Shown piece by piece: positions 9,238 through 18,896 of a stretch of DNA of 64,000 nt. The stretch comes from Gilvimarinus japonicus. GTDB lineage: Bacteria; Pseudomonadota; Gammaproteobacteria; Pseudomonadales; Cellvibrionaceae. Both the position numbers and the translations under genes were made by a program. Where the stretch lies: the NCBI RefSeq assembly GCF_042847215.1, contig NZ_AP031500.1, forward strand, positions 3,782,001 to 3,846,000. Reading direction: 5' to 3'. How positions within the stretch are numbered: position 1 is the stretch's first letter; every line of letters starts with the position of its first letter. The notes under the pieces were generated by a model, which did no database searches, was not told the origin of the DNA, and worked only from the letters and a program-made list of their open reading frames with translations.

Positions 9238-12200
9238 ATGCTGAACTTACCTGCGCGCAATCCCATCCTGACGCTGGCTTGCAGCGTTTTTGTATTAGGC
9301 GCCTGCAGCCCCAACACCCCCACACAAACCACCGCGAGCACCGACCTAAGCGGCCCGATGCCAGCGTTTCGCTCGGTACTAGACGGCAAGCCCCGCGTAC
9401 TTACGGTGCGGTTAGACGATGAGTTAAGCGTCGCCTACGATACCGATGGTGGCGAGCTGTATAAAGTGTGGGATGGCAGCGTAGAATTCTCGGGCGCTGT
9501 GTACGATCAAAAGCATGGCCCGCAGCCGACGACGCCCTCGCGTAATTATTTGCTAAATGGCGCCAGCCACTGGGCTGATGGTATCGATTATCAGGGTTAT
9601 CGGTTGAGTGGCGACAGCGCCCAACTGCAGTTTGGCAATGGTGAGGTATCTATTATCGAAACCCCCAGCCAGGCGCTATCGGCCGAAGGGGTAATACTCA
9701 CCCGCACCTTTGAGGTGAGCGGGCTTACAGGTAAACAGCAAGCCGCATTAGCAGGCTTAACCTTGCCCAAAAGCTATGACGTTAAAGGCGACGGCGCGAT
9801 CGAAGGCGACACGTTACGCCTGAGTAACGGCACCACTATACTGACGCTCTCTTACCCACCACTGCCGCCCGTCAGCGCAAAACCTAAGCCCACTAACGCA
9901 AGCGCCGAGCATCCGGGGTTGGCACTGATTAAAAACAGCGATTGCGCCGCCTGCCATAATGCCGAGGTGAAAACCGTCGGCCCGTCTTATATGAGCATCG
10001 CCCAGCGTTACACCAATGAGAGCGACGCCGTTGCCACCCTGAGCGAAAAAATTATCGCCGGCGGCGCCGGCAACTGGGGCCAAGTACCCATGACGCCCCA
10101 CGCCGATTTAAACGAACAAGACGCGGCACAAATGGTTGAGTATATTCTTACGCTTAAGCCTAAAGCAGATATAACCGATAACGACGCAGGCCCGATGACC
10201 TTGCCAGCTGTGCCCGTTAACTTAAAAGACGAGACACCGCTACTGGAGCAGAATACTCCGGGCGCGATGGTGTACTTGCACTATTTTAGTGGCGACCAAC
10301 CCAACGTCGAGATACTGCGCACCACACCACCCGCGCTGGGCGCGCACACGCCGCAATTGCACTTGCCCGACATCGACGGATTTGAACCTATTAAAGAACG
10401 CTTTGCGTATCAGGTAAAAACCAATTTAAACCTTACCGAGCCACAGAATACCACCTTGCGTTTAGTAAGCGATGACGGCTCTTATTTGTACTTAGACGGC
10501 GAGCTAACGATTGATCACTGGGGGTTTCACGGCCCCGACCCTATGGACACCGAAGTGTCACTCGCGCCTGGCATTCACCCGCTGGAGATTATCTTTTTTC
10601 AGGGCACCTCGGGTGCGGCACTATCGCTGCAATGGAAAAACCCTGCCACCGGAAAGTTTGAGCTAGTACCAGAGAGTATGTTATTGGCAACACCCAACGA
10701 TGTGCGCACGGTGAAACCAGTGATTACCGACCCGGATATTATTAAAACCATTCCCGGTGACCAGCACGAAGTCGCCGGCGTACACCCATCGTTCGACTTA
10801 CATCAAGCACGGCCCAAAGAGTTTGAACCCATGGTAGGCGGCATCGACTTTTTAGATGACGGCCGTATGGTGGTGTCTACGTGGGACCCGGAAGGCTCGG
10901 TGTATTTAGTGTCTAACTTTGATGCGCCGCCCGAGCAAATTAAGGTTAAACGCATCGCCCGCGGTTTGGCCGAGCCGCTTGGGGTGCAAGTGGTCGATGG
11001 CGATATTTACGTGATGCAAAAACAAGAGCTGACGCGCTTGGTGGACGTCAACGGCGATGACATCATCGATGAATACCAAAAAGTCGCTAACGACTGGTCG
11101 GTGACCGGCAACTTTCACGAGTTTACGTTTGGGCTGGAATACCTAGACGGTTATTTTTACGCAACACTTGCCACCGCGATTTTACCCGGCGGCGCCAGTG
11201 CCGACCCGCAAGCTCCCAACCGTGGCAGCGCCATGAAAATCAGTAAGGCGGACGGCAGCGTAGAGTTTATCGCCAACGGTTTACGCACCCCCAACGGCAT
11301 TGGTTTTGGTATTGATAAAAAACTATTTGTTGCCGACAACCAAGGCGACTGGCTACCGGCCAGTAAAATTGTCGAGCTTACCGAGGGCGCATGGTACGGT
11401 TCGCGTTCGGTCGATTTTGAGGGTACCGCCAAACGACAAGAAGCCTTGCCTGTGGTCTGGCTGCCACAAGATGAAATTGGCAACTCGCCCAGCGAACCAG
11501 CACCTCTGAATGTTGGCCCCTACCAAAACCAAATGATTCACGGGGAAGTCACCCACGGCGGTATCAAGCGTGTTTTTGCCGAGCGGGTTAACGGCCGATT
11601 ACAAGGCGCTGTGTTTCGTTTTACGCAAGGCCTAGAGGCCGGTATCAACCGTTTGGACTGGGCACCCGATGGTTCGCTGATTGCCGGCGGTGTCGGCAAC
11701 CCCGGCAACTGGAGTCACGCGGGTAAAAGCTGGTACGGTTTGCAACGCTTAAATTACAACGGCAACACCACCTTTGAAATGCTCAGCGTCAGTGCGCGCA
11801 GCGATGGCTTTGAAATTACCTTTACCGAACCAGTAGCTGAAAGCGCGAATGTCAGCGCCGATGACTTTGAGATTATTCAGTGGCGCTATGAACCCACAGC
11901 CGAATACGGCGGCCCTAAGTTAGATAAAGGCCCACTAGAAGTGCAGGCGTTTGCGTTGTCGCAAGATCGCACCCGCGCGCAATTTAAACTGGCCGGATTA
12001 AAAGAAAATCACGTTGTGTACTTTCGCATCAAACGCCCGTTTAGTAGCGCCAGCGACCAGGAGCTGTGGACCACCGAGGCCTGGTACACCTTAAATGCCA
12101 TTCCCACCGACAAACCCATCGTGATTAATAACGCCTATAGCGTTAATCACAATCAACTCTCCGAGCAGGAGCAAGCCGATGGCTGGCAATTATTGTTTGA

Positions 12201-12813
12201 CGGCCAAACCCTAAACGGCTTGCGCAACTACAACAGCGACACACTGGGCGAGCGATGGACCATAGACGAAGGCACCTTACACTTAACGGGTCGCACCCCC
12301 GAGGATGAAGGCTGGACAACGCCCGGAGGCGGCGATGTCGTGATCACCCCAGAACCCGTGACAAACTTTGAGTTGCGTCTGGAATGGCAGCTGGCCAAAG
12401 ATGGCAACAGCGGCATACTCTACAACGTCAAAGAAACGCCCGAGCTAGAACACGCGTATCAGAGCGGCCCGGAATACCAGTTACTAGACAACCCGGGCCA
12501 CCCGGACGGCAAAATAGAAAAGCACCGCGCCGGAGATTTGTACGATTTGATAAAATCCAAATTCGTGACTGTACTGCCTACCGGGCAATGGAACCGCACC
12601 CGCTTAGTGGTGAACAACGGTAAGATCGAGCACTGGTTAAACGGTTACAAACTGGTCGAGACAGACATGAACACCGGCCAATGGCAGCAGCTTATTAACA
12701 ACAGCAAGTTCGCCGACTGGCACGATTTTGCCAAAACCTCTGGCGGCCACGTTCTGCTGCAGGATCACGGCGATAAAGTGTGGTTTCGCAATATTAAAAT
12801 GCGCAATCTTTAA
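9238..12813 (+). CDS. Giant lipoprotein: cytochrome c, PA14, beta-propeller and DUF1080 domains
   Basis: 1191 residues. A lipoprotein signal ends in VLGAC (Cys about 22). Residues about 35-210 form an unassigned beta-rich region. A class I cytochrome c domain (about 220-300) has the haem site CAACH (C236, C239, H240) and probable axial M285 (VPMTPH). A PA14-like domain (about 342-480) has DDGSYLYLDGE and HPLEIIFFQGTSGA. A six-bladed propeller resembling sugar dehydrogenase/NHL proteins covers about 505-840, and an Ig-like stretch about 845-960. The C-terminal DUF1080 / 3-keto-glycoside hydrolase-like lectin fold (about 980-1191) starts GWQLLFDGQTLNGL. Such composites are common in Planctomycetes and Verrucomicrobia and rarer in Gammaproteobacteria. 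A role in oxidative breakdown of glycosides at the outer membrane is plausible but unproven. CGGAG precedes the ATG. Confidence 0.88.
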   Translation: MLNLPARNPILTLACSVFVLGACSPNTPTQTTASTDLSGPMPAFRSVLDGKPRVLTVRLDDELSVAYDTDGGELYKVWDGSVEFSGAVYDQKHGPQPTTPSRNYLLNGASHWADGIDYQGYRLSGDSAQLQFGNGEVSIIETPSQALSAEGVILTRTFEVSGLTGKQQAALAGLTLPKSYDVKGDGAIEGDTLRLSNGTTILTLSYPPLPPVSAKPKPTNASAEHPGLALIKNSDCAACHNAEVKTVGPSYMSIAQRYTNESDAVATLSEKIIAGGAGNWGQVPMTPHADLNEQDAAQMVEYILTLKPKADITDNDAGPMTLPAVPVNLKDETPLLEQNTPGAMVYLHYFSGDQPNVEILRTTPPALGAHTPQLHLPDIDGFEPIKERFAYQVKTNLNLTEPQNTTLRLVSDDGSYLYLDGELTIDHWGFHGPDPMDTEVSLAPGIHPLEIIFFQGTSGAALSLQWKNPATGKFELVPESMLLATPNDVRTVKPVITDPDIIKTIPGDQHEVAGVHPSFDLHQARPKEFEPMVGGIDFLDDGRMVVSTWDPEGSVYLVSNFDAPPEQIKVKRIARGLAEPLGVQVVDGDIYVMQKQELTRLVDVNGDDIIDEYQKVANDWSVTGNFHEFTFGLEYLDGYFYATLATAILPGGASADPQAPNRGSAMKISKADGSVEFIANGLRTPNGIGFGIDKKLFVADNQGDWLPASKIVELTEGAWYGSRSVDFEGTAKRQEALPVVWLPQDEIGNSPSEPAPLNVGPYQNQMIHGEVTHGGIKRVFAERVNGRLQGAVFRFTQGLEAGINRLDWAPDGSLIAGGVGNPGNWSHAGKSWYGLQRLNYNGNTTFEMLSVSARSDGFEITFTEPVAESANVSADDFEIIQWRYEPTAEYGGPKLDKGPLEVQAFALSQDRTRAQFKLAGLKENHVVYFRIKRPFSSASDQELWTTEAWYTLNAIPTDKPIVINNAYSVNHNQLSEQEQADGWQLLFDGQTLNGLRNYNSDTLGERWTIDEGTLHLTGRTPEDEGWTTPGGGDVVITPEPVTNFELRLEWQLAKDGNSGILYNVKETPELEHAYQSGPEYQLLDNPGHPDGKIEKHRAGDLYDLIKSKFVTVLPTGQWNRTRLVVNNGKIEHWLNGYKLVETDMNTGQWQQLINNSKFADWHDFAKTSGGHVLLQDHGDKVWFRNIKMRNL

Positions 12814-12822
12814 TAGCCTCCC

Positions 12823-12845
12823 GGCCCCAGATATTCTCTGGGGCC
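12823..12845 (+). terminator. Strong hairpin after the giant lipoprotein gene
   Basis: GGCCCCAGA (12823-12831) and TCTGGGGCC (12837-12845) form a perfect 9-bp GC-rich stem with loop TATTC, 10 nt after the stop. No T-run follows, so it may be a weak terminator or an mRNA 3' end stabiliser. Confidence 0.55.
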
Positions 12846-12908
12846 ACTACTACACTTATAGGCTTTTATCGACTAACCTTAGTGATCAGTGCTGCACAAG
12901 GATAGGTT

Positions 12909-14099
12909 ATGAAGCCTCTGACGTTACTTAAAGCCGCCCCTCTCGCTCTGGCCTTTACCGCCGCCCACAGCTTTGCCATCAGCGAAGACTTTATCGACCC
13001 CGAGGACGGCATGTTCGATGCCAGCCAGTTTTTAAGCCAACATATGCTCGGTTTTTTACCCGTGCCGGTGATTATTACCGAACCCGCGACCGGTAATGGC
13101 TTAGGGGTAATGGGGGTATTTTTTCACGAGTCCGACGAGCAGAAGCAAGGCACAAAAACCACTGGGGTAATCCCTGAAAACATCTCCGTTATTGGCGCCG
13201 CCGCCACCGAAAACGGCACCAAATTTGGCGGGGCAGGTCATATAGGGTTTTGGCGGGGCGATACCATCCGCTACAAAGGCGGTATCGCTTACCCGGACAT
13301 TAATCTGGATTTTTACCGCATTGCCAATGTGGACTTGCAAAACCCCGTCGAACTAAATATCCGCGGACCGGCCATGCTGCAAAAGCTAACCTTCCGTTTA
13401 GGCGCCAGTAAATGGTTTGCCGGCATTTACCAAACGTACCAGCATATGGAAACCAAACTCGCCAACCATATCGACATCGAGCTCTTACCCAACGATGAGC
13501 TAAACGACAAAGTCGAGGAATTTTTGCAAAGCCGGCTGGACGTCAGTGAAGACACCTCCGGGGTGGGACTAGTGCTTGAGTACGACTCGCGCGACAACCC
13601 CATGAACCCCGAGGCAGGTTATAACTACCGTGCCCGGGCCGTACAATTTGATGATGCCATTGGCAGTGACTTAAATTACACCCAATACCAACTTACCGGG
13701 TTAAACTATTGGCAACTGAGCGACAAAATTAACTTTGCCCTGCGCCTTGATTATCAAAGTGTCGAGGCCGCCAGCGGCGAAACCCTGCCACCTTACGCCC
13801 TTCCCGGATTGCGCATGCGCGGCGTACCCGCCGCCCGCTACCAAAACAATCAGGCGTTTATCAGCGAAGTAGAGGCCACTTATAAAGTGACGCCGCGCTG
13901 GCACCTTAAGGGCTTTGGCGGCGCAGGTTTTATCGCCTCAAGCTGGAGCGAGCTAACGAGCAACGCCGAAGACGTTGACAGCTACGGTATCGGCTTTCGC
14001 TATCTGGTTGCCCGGCGCTACGGTTTTACCATGGGGGTAGATGTCGCCTGGGGGCCGGAAGAGTCCGCCTGGTATATTCAGGCAGGCTCGCCTTGGTAA
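12909..14099 (+). CDS. Omp85/BamA-TamA type outer-membrane beta-barrel without POTRA domains
   Basis: 396 residues with a signal peptide (cleavage after HSFA). The C-terminal two thirds is an Omp85 barrel: VLEYDSRDNPMNPEAGY is the usual strand-turn motif, LPGLRMRGVPAARY corresponds to the conserved (V/I)RGY/F-like loop-6 region, and GFGGAGF, GIGFRYLVA and a C-terminal WYIQAGSPW strand follow. No POTRA repeats fit in the short N-terminal segment (about 25-90). AAGGATAGG lies before the ATG. Function is unknown; barrel-only members are thought to secrete or conduct small substrates, or to anchor. It follows the giant lipoprotein by 95 bp but a hairpin separates them. Confidence 0.85.
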   Translation: MKPLTLLKAAPLALAFTAAHSFAISEDFIDPEDGMFDASQFLSQHMLGFLPVPVIITEPATGNGLGVMGVFFHESDEQKQGTKTTGVIPENISVIGAAATENGTKFGGAGHIGFWRGDTIRYKGGIAYPDINLDFYRIANVDLQNPVELNIRGPAMLQKLTFRLGASKWFAGIYQTYQHMETKLANHIDIELLPNDELNDKVEEFLQSRLDVSEDTSGVGLVLEYDSRDNPMNPEAGYNYRARAVQFDDAIGSDLNYTQYQLTGLNYWQLSDKINFALRLDYQSVEAASGETLPPYALPGLRMRGVPAARYQNNQAFISEVEATYKVTPRWHLKGFGGAGFIASSWSELTSNAEDVDSYGIGFRYLVARRYGFTMGVDVAWGPEESAWYIQAGSPW

Positions 14100-14243
14100 C
14101 GACTCCTTAGCACCCCCAATCGCAAAGCGAGTGACCGTCTGTCGGCCGGCCACCTATAACAAGTCTTTAGAATCGTAAAGATCCCTAGGCAGCGGCGTCC
14201 GGGCCACTTACACTCGACGTACATTCATAAAAATGCCAGCGCC

Positions 14244-15251
14244 ATGCCCACACCATCAAACCCCGTTCGCGAATGCTTTGCGGTCGATTCGGATATTTTT
14301 TCCAGTAATATTGCCCCTGCTTATCAGCCGGTTATCATGCGTAACCTAGTAAGCCACTGGCCGGTGGTTCAGGCTGGTCTAAGGTCGCGCGATGAATTGC
14401 TGGCATACTTAAAAACATATGCAACCAACGATTTTGTTAAGGTTTTTTTAGGCCCACCCAATATTAATGGCCGATTCTTTTATAACCACGACCTCAGTGG
14501 CTTTAACTTTGAGCGCCGCGAGGGGCCATTTAAAGATGTATTGGAGCGGCTAGCCGCAATTCAACATCAACAACAGCCCCCCGCCATTTATATTGGCGCC
14601 AGTAAAATACCCAACGTACTTCCGGGCTTTGAGCGAGACAATACTCTGGGGCTGGTCGGTGGCGATGTACGACCCAACATATGGATCGGCAATGCCGTTA
14701 ATATTCCCGCCCACTTCGACACATCTGAGAACATAGCGTGCGCGGTGGCCGGACGCAGACGCTTTACACTGTTTCCGCCCGGACAAATCAAAAACCTGTA
14801 TGTTGGTCCCATTGATCACAACCCCGCAGGTCAACCGATAAGCCTTGCCTCTTTACAAGAGCCGGATCTTGAGCGTCATCCGCGTTATGAAGAGGCACTA
14901 AAGCACGCTCTGGTTGCCGACCTAGAGCCGGGCGATGCCCTATATATACCGCCACTGTGGTGGCACAATGTCGAATCGCTCGATAGTCTCAATATCCTGG
15001 TTAATTACTGGTGGGAGAATTTAACAGAATTAACCGGCTCACCTAAGCACGCCCTCATTCATTCAATTTTAACCATAGGGCACCTACCGCCAGAACAGCG
15101 CCGCGCTTGGCAAGAGTACTTTGAACATTACGTGTTTAGTGAGGATAACCCCGCCGAGCATATTCCAACAGAAAAGCGCGGCATTCTGAGTCGATTGAGT
15201 CCGGCGCTGGCACGCCAACTGAAAAATTACCTAAAGCAAGCTGTCAGCTAG
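14244..15251 (+). CDS. JmjC-like cupin (cupin_8) Fe(II)/2-oxoglutarate enzyme
   Basis: 335 residues. It opens with VIMRNLVSHWPVV and has the metal triad of the JmjC/FIH-like cupin_8 family: H157-F-D159 (AHFDTSEN) and H241 (WWHNVESL), in a double-stranded beta helix with RRRFTLFPPGQIKNLYVGP. A helical C-terminal tail follows (about 265-335). These enzymes hydroxylate protein or small-molecule substrates using O2 and 2-oxoglutarate; the substrate here is unknown. It is a clear paralogue of the cupins at 36466-37224 and 40215-41219, especially the latter with the same C-terminal tail, but lies 20 kb away from any TBDR. It is followed by a flavoprotein gene. Confidence 0.88.
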   Translation: MPTPSNPVRECFAVDSDIFSSNIAPAYQPVIMRNLVSHWPVVQAGLRSRDELLAYLKTYATNDFVKVFLGPPNINGRFFYNHDLSGFNFERREGPFKDVLERLAAIQHQQQPPAIYIGASKIPNVLPGFERDNTLGLVGGDVRPNIWIGNAVNIPAHFDTSENIACAVAGRRRFTLFPPGQIKNLYVGPIDHNPAGQPISLASLQEPDLERHPRYEEALKHALVADLEPGDALYIPPLWWHNVESLDSLNILVNYWWENLTELTGSPKHALIHSILTIGHLPPEQRRAWQEYFEHYVFSEDNPAEHIPTEKRGILSRLSPALARQLKNYLKQAVS

Positions 15252-15319
15252 AGCCAGAAGCCCCGCAAGACTTCGCCGCACTCATGGCGTATCATGGCGC
15301 TTTTGTCGGCCGGAAAAGT

Positions 15320-16519
15320 ATGAAAAGCTACGATGTGGTTATTATTGGCGCAGGTGCCGCCGGTTTAATGTGTGCCGCATCTGCGGCGGCACGAGGACGA
15401 CGAGTAGCACTTCTCGATCACGCCAATAAAGTCGGCAAAAAAATCCTAATGTCCGGCGGTGGGCGCTGTAACTTTACCAACTACAACATCGAGCCTGCCA
15501 ACTACTTATCCAGCAATCCACACTTTTGTAAATCCGCACTAGCGCGCTTTACGCAGTGGGACTTTTTAGCCCTGGTCGATAAGTACAACCTGGCCTACCA
15601 CGAAAAAACCTTGGGGCAATTGTTTTGCGACAATAAAGCCAAAGATATTCTTAGTATTTTATTAACAGAGTGCGAGCAACATGGTGTCGACATTGTCACC
15701 CAATGCGCTATTGCATCAATCCACAAAATTGAGGCGCCCGAATACCGCTATCAGTTAGAGTCGAGCATGGGCCCGTGGCGCTGCCAATCGCTGGTGATTG
15801 CCACCGGTGGCTTGTCCATCCCCACCATGGGCGCCACGGGGTTTGGTTACGATATCGCCAAGCAGTTTGGTTTAAGCATAAAGCCCCGCGTCGCCACATT
15901 AGTGCCGTTTACCTTTAAAGACGAGCTGCTTAGGCTGGCACAGTCGCTCGCTGGCGTATCTTTGCCGGTAACCGTTGACTGCCGGCAGCAGCGCTTTGCC
16001 GAAGCATTATTATTTACCCACCGGGGCATCAGCGGGCCCGCCGTGCTGCAGATCTCAAACTACTGGCACCCAGATGATGCAATTGTTATTGATTTTTTAC
16101 CTGGACAGTCACTCGAGCCGTTACTGCGCCAATGGCGCGACAGCGGCGAGAAGGCCGGACTCACTAAACGGCTCAGCCAATATTTACCCAAGCGCTTTAT
16201 TCAGGCATGGTTTGAGTTTCATGCGCAGCAAAGCGCACTTGAAACGCCCGTTGCGCAACTGAGCAATACCGATATCGAACGGTTAAGCGAGCTGCTGCAT
16301 CGCTGGCGTGTTATTCCCACAGGCACAGAGGGTTACCGCACCGCCGAGGTTACCCGGGGCGGAATCAATACCGACGAGGTTTCATCAAAAACATTTGAAG
16401 CCAAAAAAGCACCGGGCTTATACTTTATCGGGGAGGTATTGGATGTGACCGGTTGGCTAGGCGGTTTTAACTTTCAGTGGGCATGGGCAAGTGGTTACTG
16501 CGCAGCGCAAGCGCTGTAA
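15320..16519 (+). CDS. BaiN/HI0933-like NAD(P)/FAD-dependent oxidoreductase
   Basis: 399 residues from ATG 15320, preferred because GGAAAAG precedes it and the N-terminus then begins directly with the FAD strand (MKSYDVVIIGAGAAGLMCA). An in-frame ATG at 15284 would add 12 unlikely residues. The family signature GGGRCNFTN is present at about 50-58, then VIATGGLSIPTMGATGFGY, and a C-terminal GLYFIGEVLDVTGWLGGFN block that closes the FAD site. Members are HI0933/YhiN-like; one gut homologue (BaiN) reduces bile-acid intermediates, but the general proteobacterial role is unknown. Confidence 0.92.
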   Translation: MKSYDVVIIGAGAAGLMCAASAAARGRRVALLDHANKVGKKILMSGGGRCNFTNYNIEPANYLSSNPHFCKSALARFTQWDFLALVDKYNLAYHEKTLGQLFCDNKAKDILSILLTECEQHGVDIVTQCAIASIHKIEAPEYRYQLESSMGPWRCQSLVIATGGLSIPTMGATGFGYDIAKQFGLSIKPRVATLVPFTFKDELLRLAQSLAGVSLPVTVDCRQQRFAEALLFTHRGISGPAVLQISNYWHPDDAIVIDFLPGQSLEPLLRQWRDSGEKAGLTKRLSQYLPKRFIQAWFEFHAQQSALETPVAQLSNTDIERLSELLHRWRVIPTGTEGYRTAEVTRGGINTDEVSSKTFEAKKAPGLYFIGEVLDVTGWLGGFNFQWAWASGYCAAQAL

Positions 16520-16603
16520 CAAACCTGAGCGCGAGCGTCAACCAATATGTATTACCAATCCCTAAAGTCTGTGTTACAATCAAGTGTGGGGTTAATTTTG
16601 AAC

Positions 16604-16622
16604 ATCGCATCTTTGATGCGAT
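16604..16622. promoter_or_regulatory. Palindrome before the FadR-type regulator gene
   Basis: ATCGCATC (16604-16611) and GATGCGAT (16615-16622) form a perfect 8-bp inverted repeat with a TTT centre, 33 bp before the regulator's ATG. It could be its own operator (autoregulation) or a leader hairpin. A TTTTGA element sits immediately upstream. Confidence 0.45.
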
Positions 16623-16654
16623 TCATCAATAATATTTAGCTGGAGATAAACACT

Positions 16655-17434
16655 ATGGCGGTTAACGGGAGCAAGCGCGCAGTGCGTACCTATCAAAAAG
16701 TTGCCCAAAAAATGCTTGCCTCGCTGGACTCTGGAGAGTTTCCTGCGGGTGCGCGACTGCCTCCAGAACGTGAACTCTCAGAGCGGTTCGGCGTTAGCCG
16801 CCCAACCGTGCGCGAAGCTATTATTGCATTAGAGGTAATGGGCCGCGTTGAAGTGCGCACCGGCTCGGGCGTGTATGTACTTAAAAACTTTAAAGCCGCG
16901 AGCGATAACCCGCGAGAGTACAGCCCCTTTGAAATTACCGAGGCTCGGGTTTTGATCGAGTCTGAAGCAGCGGCACTGGCCACCTCTACCATCAGCGAAG
17001 AGCAACTCGACGAATTGGCCGCAGCACTGGATGAAATGATTGCCGAAAATGAGGCGGGGGATCTGACCTCGGAAGTGGCCGACCGCAAGTTTCACGCCGT
17101 GATTGCCAACTCCACCCAAAACCGTCCGCTGATCAATATCATTCAGCACCTTTGGGATATTCAGGAGAATTTGCCCGACATTAAAATGGCGCACCAGTCT
17201 GTGTGTAAGACAGACGGCAAAAAGCGCATCGAGGAGCACCGCGCGATTCTTAAGGCGATGCGAAAACGCGACACACAAGCGGCTCGCATAACAATGCGCA
17301 ACCACTTTTTACGCTCGCTGGATGCCCTGCACGCGACCACCGAAAAGCGCGCGGTAGAAGAGATTCAAAAACAGCTTACCGAGCGCCGGGAGCGTTTTTC
17401 TCTTAATCGGATTCAGTACACCGCGGACCAATAG
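16655..17434 (+). CDS. FadR-subfamily (FCD) GntR transcriptional regulator
   Basis: 259 residues, the length of ExuR/UxuR. The N-terminal winged helix (about 8-76) shows ARLPPERELSERFGVSRPTVREAI and VEVRTGSGVYV. A linker follows, then an all-helical FCD domain (about 93-240) with a probable metal site (DRKFHAVIA plus later His residues HRAILKAM and RNHFLRSL). FCD proteins repress sugar-acid or organic-acid catabolic genes and are released by the acid. No such catabolic gene lies next to it, so the target is unknown. GGAGA precedes the ATG by 8 nt; a palindrome lies just upstream. Confidence 0.9.
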   Translation: MAVNGSKRAVRTYQKVAQKMLASLDSGEFPAGARLPPERELSERFGVSRPTVREAIIALEVMGRVEVRTGSGVYVLKNFKAASDNPREYSPFEITEARVLIESEAAALATSTISEEQLDELAAALDEMIAENEAGDLTSEVADRKFHAVIANSTQNRPLINIIQHLWDIQENLPDIKMAHQSVCKTDGKKRIEEHRAILKAMRKRDTQAARITMRNHFLRSLDALHATTEKRAVEEIQKQLTERRERFSLNRIQYTADQ

Positions 17435-17464
17435 ATAAAGCCCAACTCTGGTTGAGCGTAGCGC

Positions 17465-18760
17465 TTAACGCTCAACCAGTAATGCTACCATTTCAGCAAA
17501 GTGGCTTACGCCCTGCTCGATCTCGTTCATACCCTCCGTTAAACCACAGATTTTAGTTTGTCCTTGCGCCGATATTTGGCTTACCTGCTCCATTTTTTCA
17601 CGAATGGTGCGGGTCAGCTCATGGTCGTTATTCACCACCGATGCAATTTCTTCTGTGGCCTCACTGGTGCGAAACGCCAGCTGGCGAACCTCATCGGCCA
17701 CGACCGCAAAGCCACGCCCCTGATCACCGGCGCGAGCGGCCTCAATCGCAGCGTTTAACGCCAGCAAGTTAGTTTGATCGGCAATCGCGCGGATGGTGCT
17801 CACAATCGCACTGATGTTATCGGACTGCGAGTTTAAGCGGTCGGTAATCTCTGCGGCCTGAGCGATCTGATCGTTTACTTGGTTCGCCGTCGCGACGGCA
17901 TCTTCAAGTCGCGAGCGCGCTTCATTGGTGATGTGTGAGGTTTCTTCGGAGGTGGACGAGGCCGTCTCAACCGCTTGCAACGCGGTATTGATACGCACGG
18001 TAATATCGCTGGCAAATTTGATGACTTTGTACACTTGGCCCTGGTTGTTATAAATCGGGTTATAAGTCGCCTCTAGCCAAATCGCCTCACCGGTCTTACT
18101 GCGGCGCTCAAACTTGCCCGATTTAAACTGGCCGCGGGCCAGTGACTCCCAAAAATCTGGGTTATTGCGATAAAAGCTGTCCGTGCAGAATATCTTATGA
18201 TGTTTTCCCACCACCTCAGACAAATCGTATCCGACCGTTTGTAAAAAATTACTATTGGCCGTTAAGATATTGCCCACCGGATCAAATTCAATAACGGCTA
18301 ACGATTTATCCAGCGCCGTAAACAACGCATTGCGATCGAGCAGTGATTCTTTAGCGGCGGTGACATCGGAGGCAATCTTGATCACTTTTACCACTTCTGA
18401 GCCCGAGAACACCGGAAAATAGCTGGCCTCTAACCACACGGTATCGCCATTTTTGATGCGCCGGCTAAACGTGCCTTGCTTAGTTTTACCTTCGCGCAAA
18501 TCTTGCCAAAACTGTTGGTACTCCTGCGTCTCGACATAGCCTGGCTCGCAAAACATTCGGTGATGCCGGCCAATGATCTCGCGGGCGGAGTAGCCCACCA
18601 CATCCTGAAACAATTGATTGGCATCGATAATGTCGCCATTGGGGGTAAACTCGACATACCCCATACTGGCTTTAATCGCATTTAAGTCTGCCCGCAGGGC
18701 CCCGCACTGGCCATCCAACTGATCTAGCTGTTGCGCAATTTTACGCTGCTTTCCGAACAT
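17465..18760 (-). CDS. Soluble PAS-PAS methyl-accepting chemotaxis protein
   Basis: 431 residues with no membrane helix and no HAMP. A short N-terminal coil is followed by two PAS/PAC repeats (about 30-140 and 145-262; FCEPGY/FCTDSF and paired WLEA(S/T)Y boxes), then a short receptor signalling domain with the conserved hairpin tip DQTNLLALNAAIEAARAG and GRGFAVVADEVRQLA. The two PAS units are internal duplicates; PAS1/PAS2 share GRHH/GKHH-K/RxF. The pattern resembles Aer-like or cytoplasmic energy receptors that bind FAD or haem. The signalling domain ends early, so the receptor class is short. No che genes are nearby. Confidence 0.92.
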   Translation of the reverse strand: MFGKQRKIAQQLDQLDGQCGALRADLNAIKASMGYVEFTPNGDIIDANQLFQDVVGYSAREIIGRHHRMFCEPGYVETQEYQQFWQDLREGKTKQGTFSRRIKNGDTVWLEASYFPVFSGSEVVKVIKIASDVTAAKESLLDRNALFTALDKSLAVIEFDPVGNILTANSNFLQTVGYDLSEVVGKHHKIFCTDSFYRNNPDFWESLARGQFKSGKFERRSKTGEAIWLEATYNPIYNNQGQVYKVIKFASDITVRINTALQAVETASSTSEETSHITNEARSRLEDAVATANQVNDQIAQAAEITDRLNSQSDNISAIVSTIRAIADQTNLLALNAAIEAARAGDQGRGFAVVADEVRQLAFRTSEATEEIASVVNNDHELTRTIREKMEQVSQISAQGQTKICGLTEGMNEIEQGVSHFAEMVALLVER

Positions 18761-18850
18761 AGCATTATCCTTGTGAATGACGCTCCTTTTACCCGCATCC
18801 GCGCGATATCTGGGCTTTAATTTATTTTAGGGCGCCTCTGAACCGATTAA

Positions 18851-18896
18851 CTTCACTGGTCTACACTTGATAAAGAGTAGACCAACACACGTGAAG
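18851..18896. promoter_or_regulatory. Nested inverted repeat between chemoreceptor and ppk2
   Basis: TGGTCTAC (18857-18864) pairs with GTAGACCA (18877-18884), and the flanking CTTCAC (18851-18856) pairs with GTGAAG (18891-18896). A small GATAT-TTTC-ATATC hairpin follows at 18901-18914. The element lies in the 253-bp divergent promoter region; it may be an operator or a leader structure. Confidence 0.45.
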
